From NCBI GenBank assembly GCA_013399115.1, contig VXAA01006444.1, positions 1 to 64,000 on the forward strand: DNA of 64,000 bases. The letters run 5' to 3'. The translations under genes and the position numbers were made by a program. Source of the DNA: Anseranas semipalmata. Lineage: Eukaryota > Chordata > Aves > Anseriformes > Anseranatidae. The notes beneath the pieces were generated by a model. It had not been told where the DNA came from, searched no databases, and was given only the letters and a program-made list of their open reading frames with translations. Positions 1-12,400 of the stretch are shown one piece after another. Position 1 is the first letter of the stretch. The number at the start of each line of letters is the position of its first letter.

Positions 1-110
1 GGCGCTCTGCCGCCGGGCCGGGCCGCGTGTGAGGGGCTGCTCGGCCCCCGCAGCTCCGGGAGGAGTCCGATAGGTCTTTAGCCGAGTGCCCGGCTAATTA
101 ATTATTGCGG
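1..110. other. CpG-rich left edge of window
   Basis: The first 110 bases are strongly GC- and CpG-rich and then change abruptly to AT-rich DNA with T runs. This looks like the margin of a CpG island or a GC-rich exon lying mostly outside the window. Frame 1 is open from base 1 to a TAG near base 81, but that is too short to call coding, and I see no clear splice donor. Confidence 0.45.
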
Positions 111-2050
111 AGCTCGTCACTTGCTGTGTACTTAGCGCTCTGCTTATAGCCGCGCTTTTTTTTTTTCTTCTTTTCTTTACTTCCCCCCCTTCTCTGTTTG
201 AAGATTATTCCTGCTTAATTTTGCATGGAAGTATTAACGCGGCTTCCAGGTATTAATATTTATTTGCCACCGTTTCAAAGCTATGGGGGTAATAAAAAGG
301 TAAACTTCAGTCTGCATGTGCTGAGTGGCAGCTGTTACGTTGTCCTTGTGATCCAAACCACCAGCATAACAAACCTCGGCTCCTTCATTTTCTGTTAATA
401 ACAGATTCTTAATACTCTGTTAATAACTAAATCTTCTACTATAAAACTAATTACACTAAGAGAATTAGTTTTAGAAATTTTGAAATAGTTTTCAAAATCT
501 ATTTTAAAGCTTCAGTCTTGCAGTGCTTATTCAACCCAGATTCCAATAGTCATGCTTTCTAGAATTGTGTTCAAGAAAAACAACTGAATCGAGCCTATCT
601 TAATTGCACAATGTAAGGCATTTTCTTGTCCTTGTTGTTTCCTTTTTATTAGTTTGTCTTCTAGTTCATAAGTATGTAGTTTGTCCTGATTGCCATTTGG
701 AAAAAAAGAAGTGATATTGGCAGATATAATAAATATTTGTTTATTTGAATTCAATAGAAATAATGAGTTTTTTTTTTTTTTTCCAGAGAATTTATTGCAT
801 GCAGACAAGGACAGAAAAAGTGTTCATAATTCTGTACCTCATTTACCCAAAGAGTGTGATTGTATGTGCAAATTCAACAATTGCATGCACATGCTAAATT
901 AGATATTTGTGTGTGCAATTACTTAATTTGCACGTATAGATTAAGTTAGCCCAATTAATCACTATGATAGACCAATTTTACACAGTTGTGAATCTCCTGG
1001 CATTAGAGTTGTATCCACACAAATGCTGAAGTAACCTTACAAGGAGATGGGTCCAACTTGTGCATAAGTCAGGCATGTGCTTTTTGGGGAAAAAAAAAAA
1101 AAAAACACTCAGAAAATGCATTTTGTGTTACCACTTCTGAGGATATGAGGATATTTTATTTATGAAAACCAGTTACAGCTATACAATATTTGATCAATTG
1201 CTGCTAAGACACATACATTCTCATGTGTGGAGCCTTTTGTTTGGGCTAATTAGGGTGATGATCATGGATTCAACCTGTCTTAAATCTCAGATGTATGAAG
1301 TGGGCAGATTAAGGACATTTGTTCATAATTAGGATTCCTAAATGGAAATCTGGGAAATGCTTCTTAGAATATTTATAGTCTTGTACCAACAAGGCCTTTC
1401 GTTGTGCGCAGAGAGTCGGTGAGATGAATATTGCATTTATCGTACAGTAGTGCCTAAGCGCGGTTCGTTCTGTGTCGCTTTCACACCTGGTCTAACGTGT
1501 GTATTCTCTGTGCAAGGGTAAGGCTGGAAGCCATCAAAATTAAAAAGCAGCTTCATAAAAGGTACCGTATGTCACGTAGTATATTTTCACTTCTTTGGGG
1601 ACATGCTGTTTGTCAGCCAAATGGTGCCCCATGTAGCCCCGTGGACATATGTCCTCATATATCCTTGCCTTCCCTCGGCATCGAGGTTGCCAGCAGGAAC
1701 CACTCGCGCCCCTGGTGCCCGTTCAGCCCAAGCAGTCCAATGCACACTTGGCTGCAAGGCAACAATTACTGAAGTAAGCCTTTGCGAGTGTATTTAGGCT
1801 AATTCTCACTATTCTGTGTTTTTTTTTTTTCTCCATCTCTTATTTTATTTAATATATGTGGCCAAGATCTAGAGCTTCTCCACCCAAAACATCTCTGATA
1901 CGAAGGGCACCTGCTGAACTCTGATGCTCGTTGCTTTAGGCCACTTGGCCAACAGGGTCTGGTGCAACTGGGGGCTTTTTGCTTCCACCACGCGTAGCGC
2001 AGCTCCCTTCTGATGAGCATATAGCATCTTTTTTTGCTGGTAGGCTTGTG
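111..2050. other. AT-rich noncoding stretch
   Basis: Stops are frequent in all frames and A/T homopolymers are common (for example near 770-783 and 1090-1105). I see no recognisable gene or transposon. The short reading frames here have no family resemblance I can see. Confidence 0.6.
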
Positions 2051-2420
2051 ACGCTGGCAGCCCTGGAGCCGGGGAAAGTCTTGGCATTGAGTCAGGTGCA
2101 GCCTCGTATGTTGGTGTTCAACGCGCTTGAAGAGTAGCGGGGCTCAGGCTGCCTGCCCAGCGCTCCGTGCCTACGCGTGCGTGGGGAAGCTGGTGCTGTC
2201 GGTGGCTTTCTGTTGCCGTCCCGGCTCAGCAGGCTGGGCAGCCAGCAGGCCCACGCGCCCACTCCCGTCGTGCCCGGGACTGCCTCTGCCCCGAGAGCAG
2301 CTCCCACTGCAGCAGCCAGGCTTGGCCTGCCCCGAGCATCACTGAAGCACGTGGCCCACTCCCTTGGATGAAGCTGCATGAGGAAAAAGGCAGCAGAATT
2401 GCAGAGCACGTGTGACCTGT
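2051..2420. other. GC-rich patch, no gene recognised
   Basis: This island of higher GC lies in AT-rich DNA. Several overlapping open frames on both strands are simply the result of few stop codons in GC-rich sequence. None shows a domain, a conserved motif or a convincing pair of splice sites. Confidence 0.4.
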
Positions 2421-4800
2421 ACAGTACATGTGATTTTTCTTTAAAACAAAGAAGCAGAGCTATTTTTGACCTGGTTTTGTTCTTTTTTTTTTTTTTTTCT
2501 TTTCCCCATGGGTGGGAAATGTGGTGGTACGTTGTGTGACTTGGTTTCTCCAAGAGGAGAAGGGGGGAAAGCAACAAGAAGGGAAAGTTGTGGTTAAAGC
2601 ATGAAGAAGCAATATTTCTTCCAAAATATGATTTTTAATATGTCAACATTTAAATGTGAATTGTTCTGATCAAATATTTACTGCTATCGGGGGCTGTGTA
2701 GAACATTAATCTTAATTTGTTTTTCTTTTTCTCAAAAGCAATGACTCCAACATAGCTAGGAGATCTGTGTCTTTAAAAATAAATAATGTAGCAGAACGGC
2801 ATATTCTTTGGTATCAAAATGCTAGCCTGTGGCATCTTCTGCAACTACAAAGCAGTCTCGAGCGAACTTTCTTCCCTTTTTATTAATAATTCCCTAAATC
2901 AATGAGGAATCTTTAAAAGTTCCCCTTCATTTTACTCTTGCGCTGCTCTCAGCTCCAGCTCTTGCTCACGCTGGCTCATTTCCCGCCGCGTCTTATACAT
3001 TTGTATAAATCTGTGCGTGTAATTTCAGGAGTGCGGGCTGCAGCCTGCTAATTCTGCGTGCAAATACAAAGCGAGTTTTCTCTCTTCTATTTGATTTTTT
3101 TGGTTAGCCTAGGTTTTTTGGTTTGTTTTTTTTTTTCCTGAAGGTGGCAGTGAAAGAAAAAAAATAACTCGCTTTGAAGATTTAGGAATTTTATTACAAA
3201 ACAGATGGACAAGTACTGTATTTTACCCATTTCCCCTTGTGCCCATGAGCGCTGACGATGGAAACTACAGCTCCTATAAAGTGCTGATCAAATTGTGAAA
3301 AGGTGGCCTTTCCCAGCAGCCTGGCACAATCTAGCATTATCACAGCTTATAAATAAACGGATGGGCTGAGCCACTTGGTTTTTTTTTCTCTTAGTCCTTA
3401 CCAAGATAATTGAGGATCATAATGGTGGGAAAGGACTGCAGTCATCATTCGCTGCCTGTCAGGTATCAGTACTCATCTTCGTGTCATCCGTCACCATTGA
3501 ACCACTCTGTCATCTTTCCTCAGCCTTCAGCGCCGCTCCTTCTCATCGTGTTCATTATCTCCGGCTCAGACCAAGCCCCCTCCCCCAGCCCCTGTAAATG
3601 CATCTTTGTGCGACTCTCAGTCTTCTGATTATGAATCGATGATCATGTGGTGTAAGAGAGATAGATGGCTTTTAGTTCCATCTTGTCTTCTCTAATTGTA
3701 AAATATTAGTTACATTAGACTGTGTCTTTTGATTAATGGAACTTATTTGGAGTGGCCTCTCCCAGCCCTCCCCCTTCCAAAGTCCTCCACTGACTTTTGA
3801 GAATTGAGTGATTTCACTTAAAGCAGACAAATAGGCCCTTCAGCAAGGAGATAGCTCGGCTCTAATATCGTGGGCACAGCGACCTAGCAGAGACCAAGCT
3901 GTGTGTGTGTGTGTGTGCATGTGCGCGCGTGTTTTTGAAGAAAGGCTTCAACTCTGGCTAGACAAACACAGACCATTTATTACCGTATGTACAGTAATGC
4001 TATTTTGCAAATCCAGCAATTCTTATAAAGCTGCAAAACAGGACATAAGGCTGAATGCTTTTTTGAATTAAATTAATCTTAGGAATTAGGAGCATCCTCG
4101 CATTCACTTTGGATGAAACAGGTCAGTCCAGAACTTTGATGTATTAATGCTAGCATAAAGTGTTATCTTAATACTCTCCTTTATACTTACAAGACATATC
4201 ATCAACCAAATGTCTCTTCCTTGTACATCTGACACTGCGAGACATTCATCCTTTAATACAGAATTTATCTTATTTGGCACTATTTACCTAAACATGGTCT
4301 GTTGATAAAGTCCTTGCTGTACAAATGGAAAGGCAGTTGACTAAATCCCTTATTATAAATAATCACTGTCTATCTTTCAGTGTAAATTCAAGGACATGTT
4401 CACTTTCAAGCTATCAGTTCAATTAGAAAAGGTCTATTCACTGTCGATGTCTATATCTCATGGAAATAGGAAAGCACAGTTAATAAACAAATCAAACTAT
4501 TTTAAAAAATAGCACTGTGGATTATGAATTCTGGAGCCCATGCTGATGGCGACACTGTCAGGACACATGCTATATAAAAATATACGCAAACAGCTTAATC
4601 TAAATTTTTTATGCTACCTTCAGGATTTAAATCTGACCTTTGTGTCTTTTTCCCCCCCCCCAGTACTCGAGTCTGTAACATTATTGCAGAAGATACTGCC
4701 TATAGCATACCCTCCGTATATAAAAATTTCAAGAATAAGTTTGTGCTTGTACAAAATGCTAGCTAAGCCTTATTCGATTTACTTCTTTGTGTTAAAGAAA
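2421..4800. other. Noncoding, with conserved-element-like parts
   Basis: I see no coding sequence. Parts of about 3180-3480 and 3650-4500 have the mixed, non-repetitive texture rich in homeodomain-type TAAT cores that is typical of conserved vertebrate noncoding elements. This is an impression; only a cross-species alignment could establish conservation. Confidence 0.35.
3901..3932. repeat. Alternating purine-pyrimidine tract (GT)n with CG core
   Basis: This is a 32-base run in which purine and pyrimidine alternate without a break: GT repeats, then GCATGTGCGCGCGTGT. Such tracts, especially with CG steps, are known to favour left-handed Z-DNA under supercoiling. It is also a probable length-variable microsatellite. 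Confidence 0.85.
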
Positions 4801-5000
4801 GGAAAACTGGCGCGGGGCTGCGAGCGCCCGTGCAGTGCGAGGAGCTGGGGATGGCCTCCCGCACCGCACGGAGAGGCAGGAGGGGCGGCTCGGGCTCCTC
4901 CGCCTGCCCGCAGGGCTGCTGATCGTGCTGCGGCTGCACGGCCAGGGCTCTTACCTGCGTCTGGAAGGCTCTCGCTGCGGTAGCCACGTGATTATAGACG
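4801..5000. other. CpG-rich block with antisense donor-like site
   Basis: This 200-base block is abruptly GC- and CpG-rich inside AT-rich flanks. On the minus strand a CAG|GTAAGA splice-donor match lies at 4957-4950 (GT at 4954-4953) and follows a short open frame reaching about 4987. There is no ATG in that frame and no clear upstream acceptor, so I do not call an exon. It may be a small CpG island or a GC-rich regulatory element. Confidence 0.35.
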
Positions 5001-7697
5001 AATCTTTCTCCTTTCCTTTTGGAAGAAAGTAACTTTCTAGCCTTTACAGTTATGGGATATGCTTGAAAGCAGGAATACAGAAAGCTGGAAAAAGTCCAAA
5101 CAGAAATCCAGAATAACTTGTGTTTTTTTTATTATTATTATTATTATTTATTTTTAAATCTTATGATATTAATCACGTCTTACGGAATTTAAAGGAGATT
5201 TTTCAGTGGCCTGAGCCTTGATCCCCAAACCCTCTGGATGGGAAAGGCTCTGTGCACAAGGTTGAGCCTTGCTCTCCTGCATCCCCATGCACCTCCAGTC
5301 CTGTGTTTGTCTGAGATCAGGATTTGGCTCCAGATGAATATTTCCATGCAGTATTTACCATCCTTAGAGGAGTGATTATATTTAACGCCAGAATTTCAGT
5401 TGACTTCTCAATATGTATTGAGTTGACCTTTAAGTTAAACCACAGATTAATTTTTTTTAGTTGTCTGTTTAAGTACATTTACAGCCCTCTTTGTTCCGAT
5501 CAGCGTAACGGTAGATAGAGAAAAGTTACCTGGGTCAGATTATTTCTTGAAATCAGAGGAATTGCATGGCTTCTCGAGAAGGCAAATATTTTGCCCCCTC
5601 TAACCACTGTATACATTAGTTTTGTTGCAAAATGATTTTGGTTTATACACAGAGACACCTGGGTGGGTATCAGTTTGCTTGAAAGCCCAGAGCCTGACAT
5701 TGATTTCATATAAGTAAACCTTCTCTGGAAGGCGATGAGAAGCCAATGAGGCTTGCTCGAGGTGGAGCGGCTCTCCCATAGGCAGCAGTGTTTGGCAGCA
5801 CTGCTGGGTGCTGATGGCAGGGATGTTTTCCTCTTTTTGCTACCCACGTGCACGACACGCTGTGCTTGACTTCATTTCTGCAGAGATAGATAAGGACTGC
5901 TTTTACTCTAAATCATCAAAAAATACCTGAACACCCAAAATACATAATTTGTGTCCCATTCCCCATGACAACTTCAGTATCTTGGACTTCTACAATTTTA
6001 TAAAAAAAAAAAAAAAATCTCAGTAATGCCAGGCCCTCTATATATTAACTGTCATGGAAGGATTTTTTGGTTGTGTTTTTTTTTTTCCCTTTTTTCCTTT
6101 GCCATTTGGTGGTTTTGTTATATACTGATCACATGGCCTTTGCTGCATCCCATCACTTGTGTTGAGGTGTTTTGGGGAGAGCGAAAGCCATCCCTCAGCA
6201 CCGAGTCCGAGCCCTGCACGTGCCGGACACTCACAGGGGTGTTTGCTGGTCTGCGTGCAACACGTGTGACAGCCAGCCGGGTGCGGGGGGACCCATGGTG
6301 ACATTAGAACTACCACCCCTCCAATTAGCAGCCGATGGCCTCTCGCTGGCAGAAGCAGCTCTGCCAGTGCTGCCAGTGCGGGTGATGGGGCTGGTGCCGT
6401 CCTCAGGGCCCTCCATCTGCCTGCACCGGGAACCAACACCACGTAAAGATAAATGCAAAAATAAATACAAAAGGAATGTGGGTTCAAAATGAAACAATGC
6501 CATGTGTCAGCTTTTAGCCCCAAGCCAATCTTCATGTATCTCTTATGAATCTTTGTAAGTAAGGGTTAGATGGTGAGGCCGTGGTTCAGAGGCAACTTAC
6601 GCTCGTGCGCCATGTGAGCCTGTGTGCATTCCCACACGCGTCTGCAGGATGACTTACAGGCTTTACGTTATGCATAACCTTCAGCAATTTGCTGAATCAG
6701 GGCCTAAATACTGAAATATTCTTTAATAGTGCTGGCTCCACAATGAAACTCTAGAAGGCACATTTCCCTCTCAGTGTCTTTCCATAAGACTCATCAATGA
6801 TAATGGAGTTACATTAGGCACATCTAAAGTTAATTATACAGTTACGTCCCTCTTGGCCCCTGTTTATCAAAGAGAAGAGGATAAAAATATTCTCTGTCTT
6901 CTAATGTCTGTTTTTATTTTTATTTGGATTTTGGTCTGCAATCTAGACAACAGAGTAAAGGGCACCCTAAGAAGACCTTAGGTTAGGTGGGTCTGGATGT
7001 TTGTCAGCTGTGAAGCAGCTTGGGAAATGTTGTGTTAAGAAAACCTGCAGAAAAAATCTGTAGAAGCCAAGGTAAAAGGAATATTTAAGGCAGTTTGTTA
7101 ATAAATGGTAGCAAAGCTCTTTCTTTGTAAAAAGAAGTGGAAGGCTTTAAGGGGTGCTGATTGATATCATAGTATGGGTCTAGAGGTATGCTTTGACTGG
7201 TAAAATAAATGCTAGTGCTCACTAAAAAGTCAGGAATTTATAATGTAGAGACAAGATGAGTGAAGCAGTAGATCTACAAATTCTGCAATTCACTGCAGGT
7301 ACAAAAAAGAAATGTAGTTTTTTATGTTTTTTTTTTTTTTTTTTTTTAAACATGATCTCACAGTTAAATATGGTGCACCAAAATCCTCTATCACAGGTGC
7401 AGGTATCTGAATGTCTCGCTTTTGGTATATCTGCACAGTATGGAGGGATGCCAGGTTTCTGTGGGGATCCAGTAGCTTTGACATACTCCAGTTTACAATA
7501 CCTGAAGTGTGCTCAGCTGCTAATGCATTTTGCATGCAAGATCACTGTGCTTCAGTGTGACAGCTAAGAAAAATGTCATTTTTATTTTTAATTGGAACAG
7601 GATACAATTTTGCCAAAAAAAAAAGAAACAAAAATGATTTTTTGTTAAAGATTTGTTTCACAAGAGTCCAGTCAAAAGCCATCTAGTACTTAATAAA
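5001..7697. other. Noncoding stretch
   Basis: This stretch is mostly AT-rich with a GC-richer part at 6170-6440. Open frames there on both strands (up to 165 codons on minus) overlap each other and have no recognisable domain, so I treat them as chance. A short (ATT)6 run is at 5131-5148 and a T21 run at 7327-7347. Confidence 0.55.
5131..5148. repeat. (ATT)6 microsatellite
   Basis: Six uninterrupted ATT units follow a T run. Confidence 0.9.
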
Positions 7698-7790
7698 GCC
7701 AAATTCTTTTCCTGTGCATTCCTGCCTGCCCCCGTAGAAGCCAGTGGGAGCTGCGCATGAATACCGAGGGCAGGATTTTGCCCTTAGGAC
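7698..7790. repeat. Old palindromic interspersed repeat (MITE-like)
   Basis: The left end (GCCAAATTC...) is an imperfect inverted match to the right end (GGGCAGGATTTTGCCC). The middle has the GAAGCCAGTGGGAGCTG core that resembles the abundant palindromic 'GAAGTCAATGG' repeats of bird and reptile genomes. The same family appears at 19979-20066 and 48335-48404. I cannot give the database family name. The copy is diverged, so it is old. Confidence 0.5.
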
Positions 7791-9290
7791 TGAATTTCCC
7801 CACCGACTATTCTTTTAGACTGTCTTTTGATTAACAATCTGTTTGCAGCAGGCTAGGGCCAGAGAGGCGGCGTATACCCCACTGTTCAAGTCTGTGGCAA
7901 AATATTCTATGGAGAGCTACTTAATAAAAATCAACTTGCTGCAATAGTCATTGAGAAATACCTCAACTGTTAGCAATCAATCGAGGGCTGAGTTTGAGAA
8001 AAAAAAAAAAAAAGCACAAAAGGACATCAAAGAGGTTCTCATTCCCAGTCTATTGCTCTATTTAAGGGTCCTATAATTCGGTGAGGTTGTGTGCTAAATA
8101 ATTTGTAAGCCTTCAGAACATCCAGGTTATTGTTTGTGGACAGATGGTGCATCACATTTTATTGCTTATTCCTTCTGTGGTTTCTCATATGCAGGACTGA
8201 TGTGCACTCTGAAGTCTTTGTTTCCTTGCTAAAATCTCTAATCTAAAACAGGCAATCAAGCACACAGACAGTGCTTCAGAAAGCATAATCATAGTTTTAG
8301 AGGGGGGGAAAAAACATTTCGACTGCAGTTAGGAAGCAGATGCGTTCACTGAAAATGCAAAAGGTTATCAGAAGTATTAAAATAGGAAAAATATATATAG
8401 AATTTGGAAGCCTTGAGGAGAGCCTGTGCCTGATTTCGGAGTAGGTGTGCCTTTTCCCGGAGTACCTGCTTTGTATCTCGCTCTTGGCGGAGCTGGCGCA
8501 GCGAGAGCCTTTGGAGACCGGCTTTGCTTTCACCTTGCCCCCCGGGACTGGCAGTCTTTGTCTCCTACAGGCAAGTAGCAGCCGTGTTGTGATCTTGGAA
8601 CCGCGGCTGCCCCGAAGAGTTAAATCATGTTGATATACAGGAAGGAAACGGAATAGACTAACTCCGTTCTTTTCTTCCTACGGATTTTTCTTTTTATTCT
8701 GAAGATAGAATTACTGTTTGTAAGCATCTGAAAGTCATTAGTGGCTCTGCAGTCTGTCAGGTGCCGACGCAAAAAACTGCTGAAACTGAACGGGTTCCTG
8801 TGCAGAGTGCTGGGAATTTGTCATGTGCTGATGAGCAGTTATAATAATATATGAGCAAATCACAAGCATTCTGCAAATTAATCAAATTTTTTTTCCCTTC
8901 TCCCTTGTCTCTGGGAGAGTGGCTTTGCCGGCAGACGTAGGTGAAGCAGTTTTACTCACAGATGGTAGCTCTGGCATCAGATGGAATTTATATAACAGTA
9001 ATTCTGATTTCCTGCCAAAGTAGCACTGAAAACACCAGGGAGATTGTACAAGACAAGTCATGTGGTTTTGCTGAGGTTGTTGTGGGAAGTTTAAGGGGGG
9101 AAATCTCAAATTTTCCTCTTTGCATTTATTGTTTTAGCCTGAAGGGCCAGAAATCATACGCCATTCTGCCATAGGCGAAATCCAACACATCTTTTTTTAT
9201 GAATTGCGCTGAAAGAGTGCTTCACAGCTGTTGAAACTGCTGGCAGGGGGAGAACCACATGCCTCCTTACCCTTTCTCCTTCCTTACAAG
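7791..9290. other. Noncoding stretch
   Basis: No gene or clear repeat is visible apart from an A15 run near 8000. A moderately GC-richer part at 8450-8610 has short open frames without any recognisable motif. Confidence 0.5.
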
Positions 9291-9480
9291 GATTAAAGGA
9301 GGGAGGGTTCAGGAGGTCGCCGCGCTAAACGCGGCGAGAGGCAGGGTCTCCCTCTCCAGGAAGCGGTGCCATGTTCGCCTGCCTCCTGCTCCCTCCGTGG
9401 GGCCGCGTGGGGAAGGGGGGCTCCGCAGGCCTCCAGCGCGCACGAGGAAGGCTTTTCCTCCAGATTCAGAGCGGTTTTGT
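9291..9480. other. GC-rich CpG-containing patch
   Basis: CpG-rich sequence between AT-rich flanks. A 158-codon frame on + (9259-9735) and an overlapping frame on - span it, but neither shows a domain or family signature. I call it a GC-rich noncoding patch. Confidence 0.4.
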
Positions 9481-12400
9481 TTTCAACCAGGTGAGCCCAG
9501 TCGATTAAGGTTGTTAGCTGCGTACCTGCCGGCATTCCTGGTTGGATCAGTGAAAGGCAGAAGGGTGATTTCTTACCCATGGAGGGCGAGCGCGCCATGC
9601 ACTTGTTGTACTGCTGTGTGCGAAGGTGATGGCGGGGCCAGTCCTGACCTGGGTCAGACCCGCTCAGATGTGTTAAAATCGCAGGCTCGTAAAGAGGGTG
9701 TGAGAACAGAATCAGGCCTCGTGGCTTTTGAATGAGATTGCCTTTTTAAAAGCGAAAGCAGTCTTCCCTAGAAAAATATTACAGTATTTTTCTAATAGCA
9801 GTGTATTGAGTAATGCATGGGGCATCGCAAGACTGCTGTGACACTAAAAGAAAAAAATAGAGGAGAGCAGAATGGGAGAACTTTCAGGGGCTGTTTTTAA
9901 TAAAGAGGTGAATTCTTTCTGCAGTAGGAAAAATGATAAAAAGATGGCGTATCAGCTACATTATGCAACAAAGTAATGCTGCTGTGTTTTTATAATGTAA
10001 GGCACTGCCCATTTGTTTTGGTTTACGTGACTGCAGTGAAATAAGTGGATTAGACTGAAACTTTAGCATGCTTCATTGCAGCTGGTTGCAGACATCTGTC
10101 ATTCCTCAGCCATACATTCTGGATCATGCCAAGAAGAAAAAGCAAAGTCTGACACCTTTCATTTTAGAGAGCCTTTTATAGAAAAGAAAAGGAGAAGGGG
10201 AGAAAGCATTTCCTTTGTGACTTAATAAAAAAGACACTTTTTCTGTGACAACATCAACAGTACTTTCCAGAGAGAGAGGTCCCAAAAAGTTAATGCTCAA
10301 TTTATCCTTTGCAGACTTTTAATTTTTACTGTTTGGGCTCCTGATTCACTGAATGGGATATGATAAAAGCAAGCATTCTTTGTGCAAGCACGCATGTTAC
10401 ATTGGCTGTAGGTACACCTGCCTGCGAGATGCGCCCGGTGGGGCGTGGGCTGCTGGGGTCCCTGCTCGGCAGCCTCACAGCCCCGCTGCAGGCAGGGACA
10501 AAGCCCCATGGGTGGGCCACAGGAGTGTTTGAGTGGTGTGATTAGCGGGGTTGGAGCTACTTATGGGCACTTTGAAGTATTAGCTATTAGTAAGCTGGAT
10601 ATTTATTTACTTAAAGTGTTTTGTTTTTCCTCAGTCTCTTTACTAACATGTCATTGTAGATAGAGAATCATGAGTTTCATGACAAGCTATAATGTGACAA
10701 AGTACCACCTAAATTACCCAAGTTACACAACAACTGCAATTGAACTAGAACATGCTCATCCTATGTGGCATCATACATGCAGAAAGCAATTATTCTAGCT
10801 TCGAGTCCCACTTCAGCAAACCTGTGTGCTCCAGTTTGGGTGACCGGTGGGACATGGGACTAGTGGAGGGCTCCTGATCTTCACCTTGCCATGTGTATGG
10901 GGGCAGCTCTTCACATGGGGCAGACCACGCAGTGCCTGTTCCAAGCCAGCTGAGGACATGACATGTTGAAATGTGGGCAGGAAAAATTTAGAAAGCTGAG
11001 TCTGGGATTTTTTTAAATTCCATTCCACCAAATAAAATAAATAAGCTCAAGACAGTTGCCCAGAGTGAAAAAGAAAATGCTATTGCATTTATGAATTGCT
11101 AGGCAGAATAAAGGCTATTTGGTAGCGAAATATAATCACTGGCAAGGCCTTTCCTATTAGCAACTCTGAGCTGCACTCTTTACTAAAATCCCAGTGCCAC
11201 CAGTACAGCATTTATTCTGGGATATCGTAGCTACAATAAATCAAAACAGAACTTCATTGTAGAAGTCCTGAATGCTTCCTGAAATAATAAATATTTACTG
11301 AGATGATTAAAAAATATGACAGAACATTAGAGAGAAAACTCGTGGATGACCTAGTAGGAAAACCGAGATATTTTGCTCAGGGGGTTAGAATGTGAACGCA
11401 CTGTTATTGACGTGATTAAAACAAGTAGAGAAGTGAATAGGCATAGCAATTAATTGAAATATGTAACTAAAGACAAAGGTGGGACTCTGAAGATGTAATT
11501 TTGGTAAACAGAAGAACTGGGTTATCTTAATATTAAAGACTAGCCTGCCCCTTACCTCCAAACCGCACTTCCTTAGTGGCAGCTTGCGTGGGGCAGGCAG
11601 GAGGAAGGCTGCCCGTGGCTGTGACCCGCTCGCTCCGGGACCGGGTGCTCCATTCCCGTGTGGAGCAACCCCAGCCGCAGGGATGCAGTGGCCTCGCCTT
11701 TGGGCTTTGGAAGAACAAGAGGTGCTGCAAGAGCCGGGAGCACGGCTGCAGGCTGATGCCTGTGCTTTGGGCCAGACGTTGTGAGTTTAGGGTTGGGAAG
11801 GGGGTTACGATAGAAGAATTTATCAACTGTCATAACCGTTGCCATTATAAATTCAGTCAGGGGTGGCCTACTCTTTACAACAGGTACCAAGTGCCCTTGA
11901 TAAGAACTCTGTCCTCCACTTATGTGTATAAACCAAAGTAAATAAATATGAAAAATTAAATGTAATTAAATTTACCAAAGCACGGGACAACGATAGTCTG
12001 ACATTTCAAGCTCAATCAATGACAACATTCCCACTAACCTCATTTGGAGCGCGCTGAGGCACTGGGCTCGTAACTCATGTTGTCATGCCCAAAACCAAGC
12101 CGGTGCTGCTGGGCGCTGCACCGCGCCACGCGGCCCCACCGGCAGGCACCTGTGTAAAACGTACGAGTCTTTGGAGAGCAAAGTCTGAAGCTGTTTTTTG
12201 GGGGAGGTTTTGCTTTACAAGGTTCACATAACATTTCATATTTGTTTGAGAGAACCTTTCAGCTGGTAGTGTTCCTCTTTTTTCTTTTTTTCCCCAGAAA
12301 AATTCCTTTCCCTTCTAAATCAAAAGTTCCTGTGTGAAAAGCTTACTCCTCTGTAAAAGAAACAGTTTCTGCTTAGCCTCTGGAGCTGAACAGTCCTGCT

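Noticed and set aside
2092..2577. 161-codon minus frame with Lys- and Ala-rich parts
   Set aside because: Includes a homopolymer-encoded Lys run and spans a GC-rich patch; overlapping frames on + are equally long.
6038..6535. 165-codon minus frame
   Set aside because: Low-complexity ends, overlapping frames on +, no domain or splice sites.
9259..9735. 158-codon plus frame
   Set aside because: Explained by CpG-rich composition; no motif and an overlapping minus frame.
10799..10812. TTCGAGTCCC resembling a tRNA B box
   Set aside because: No A box, acceptor stem or cloverleaf can be drawn around it.
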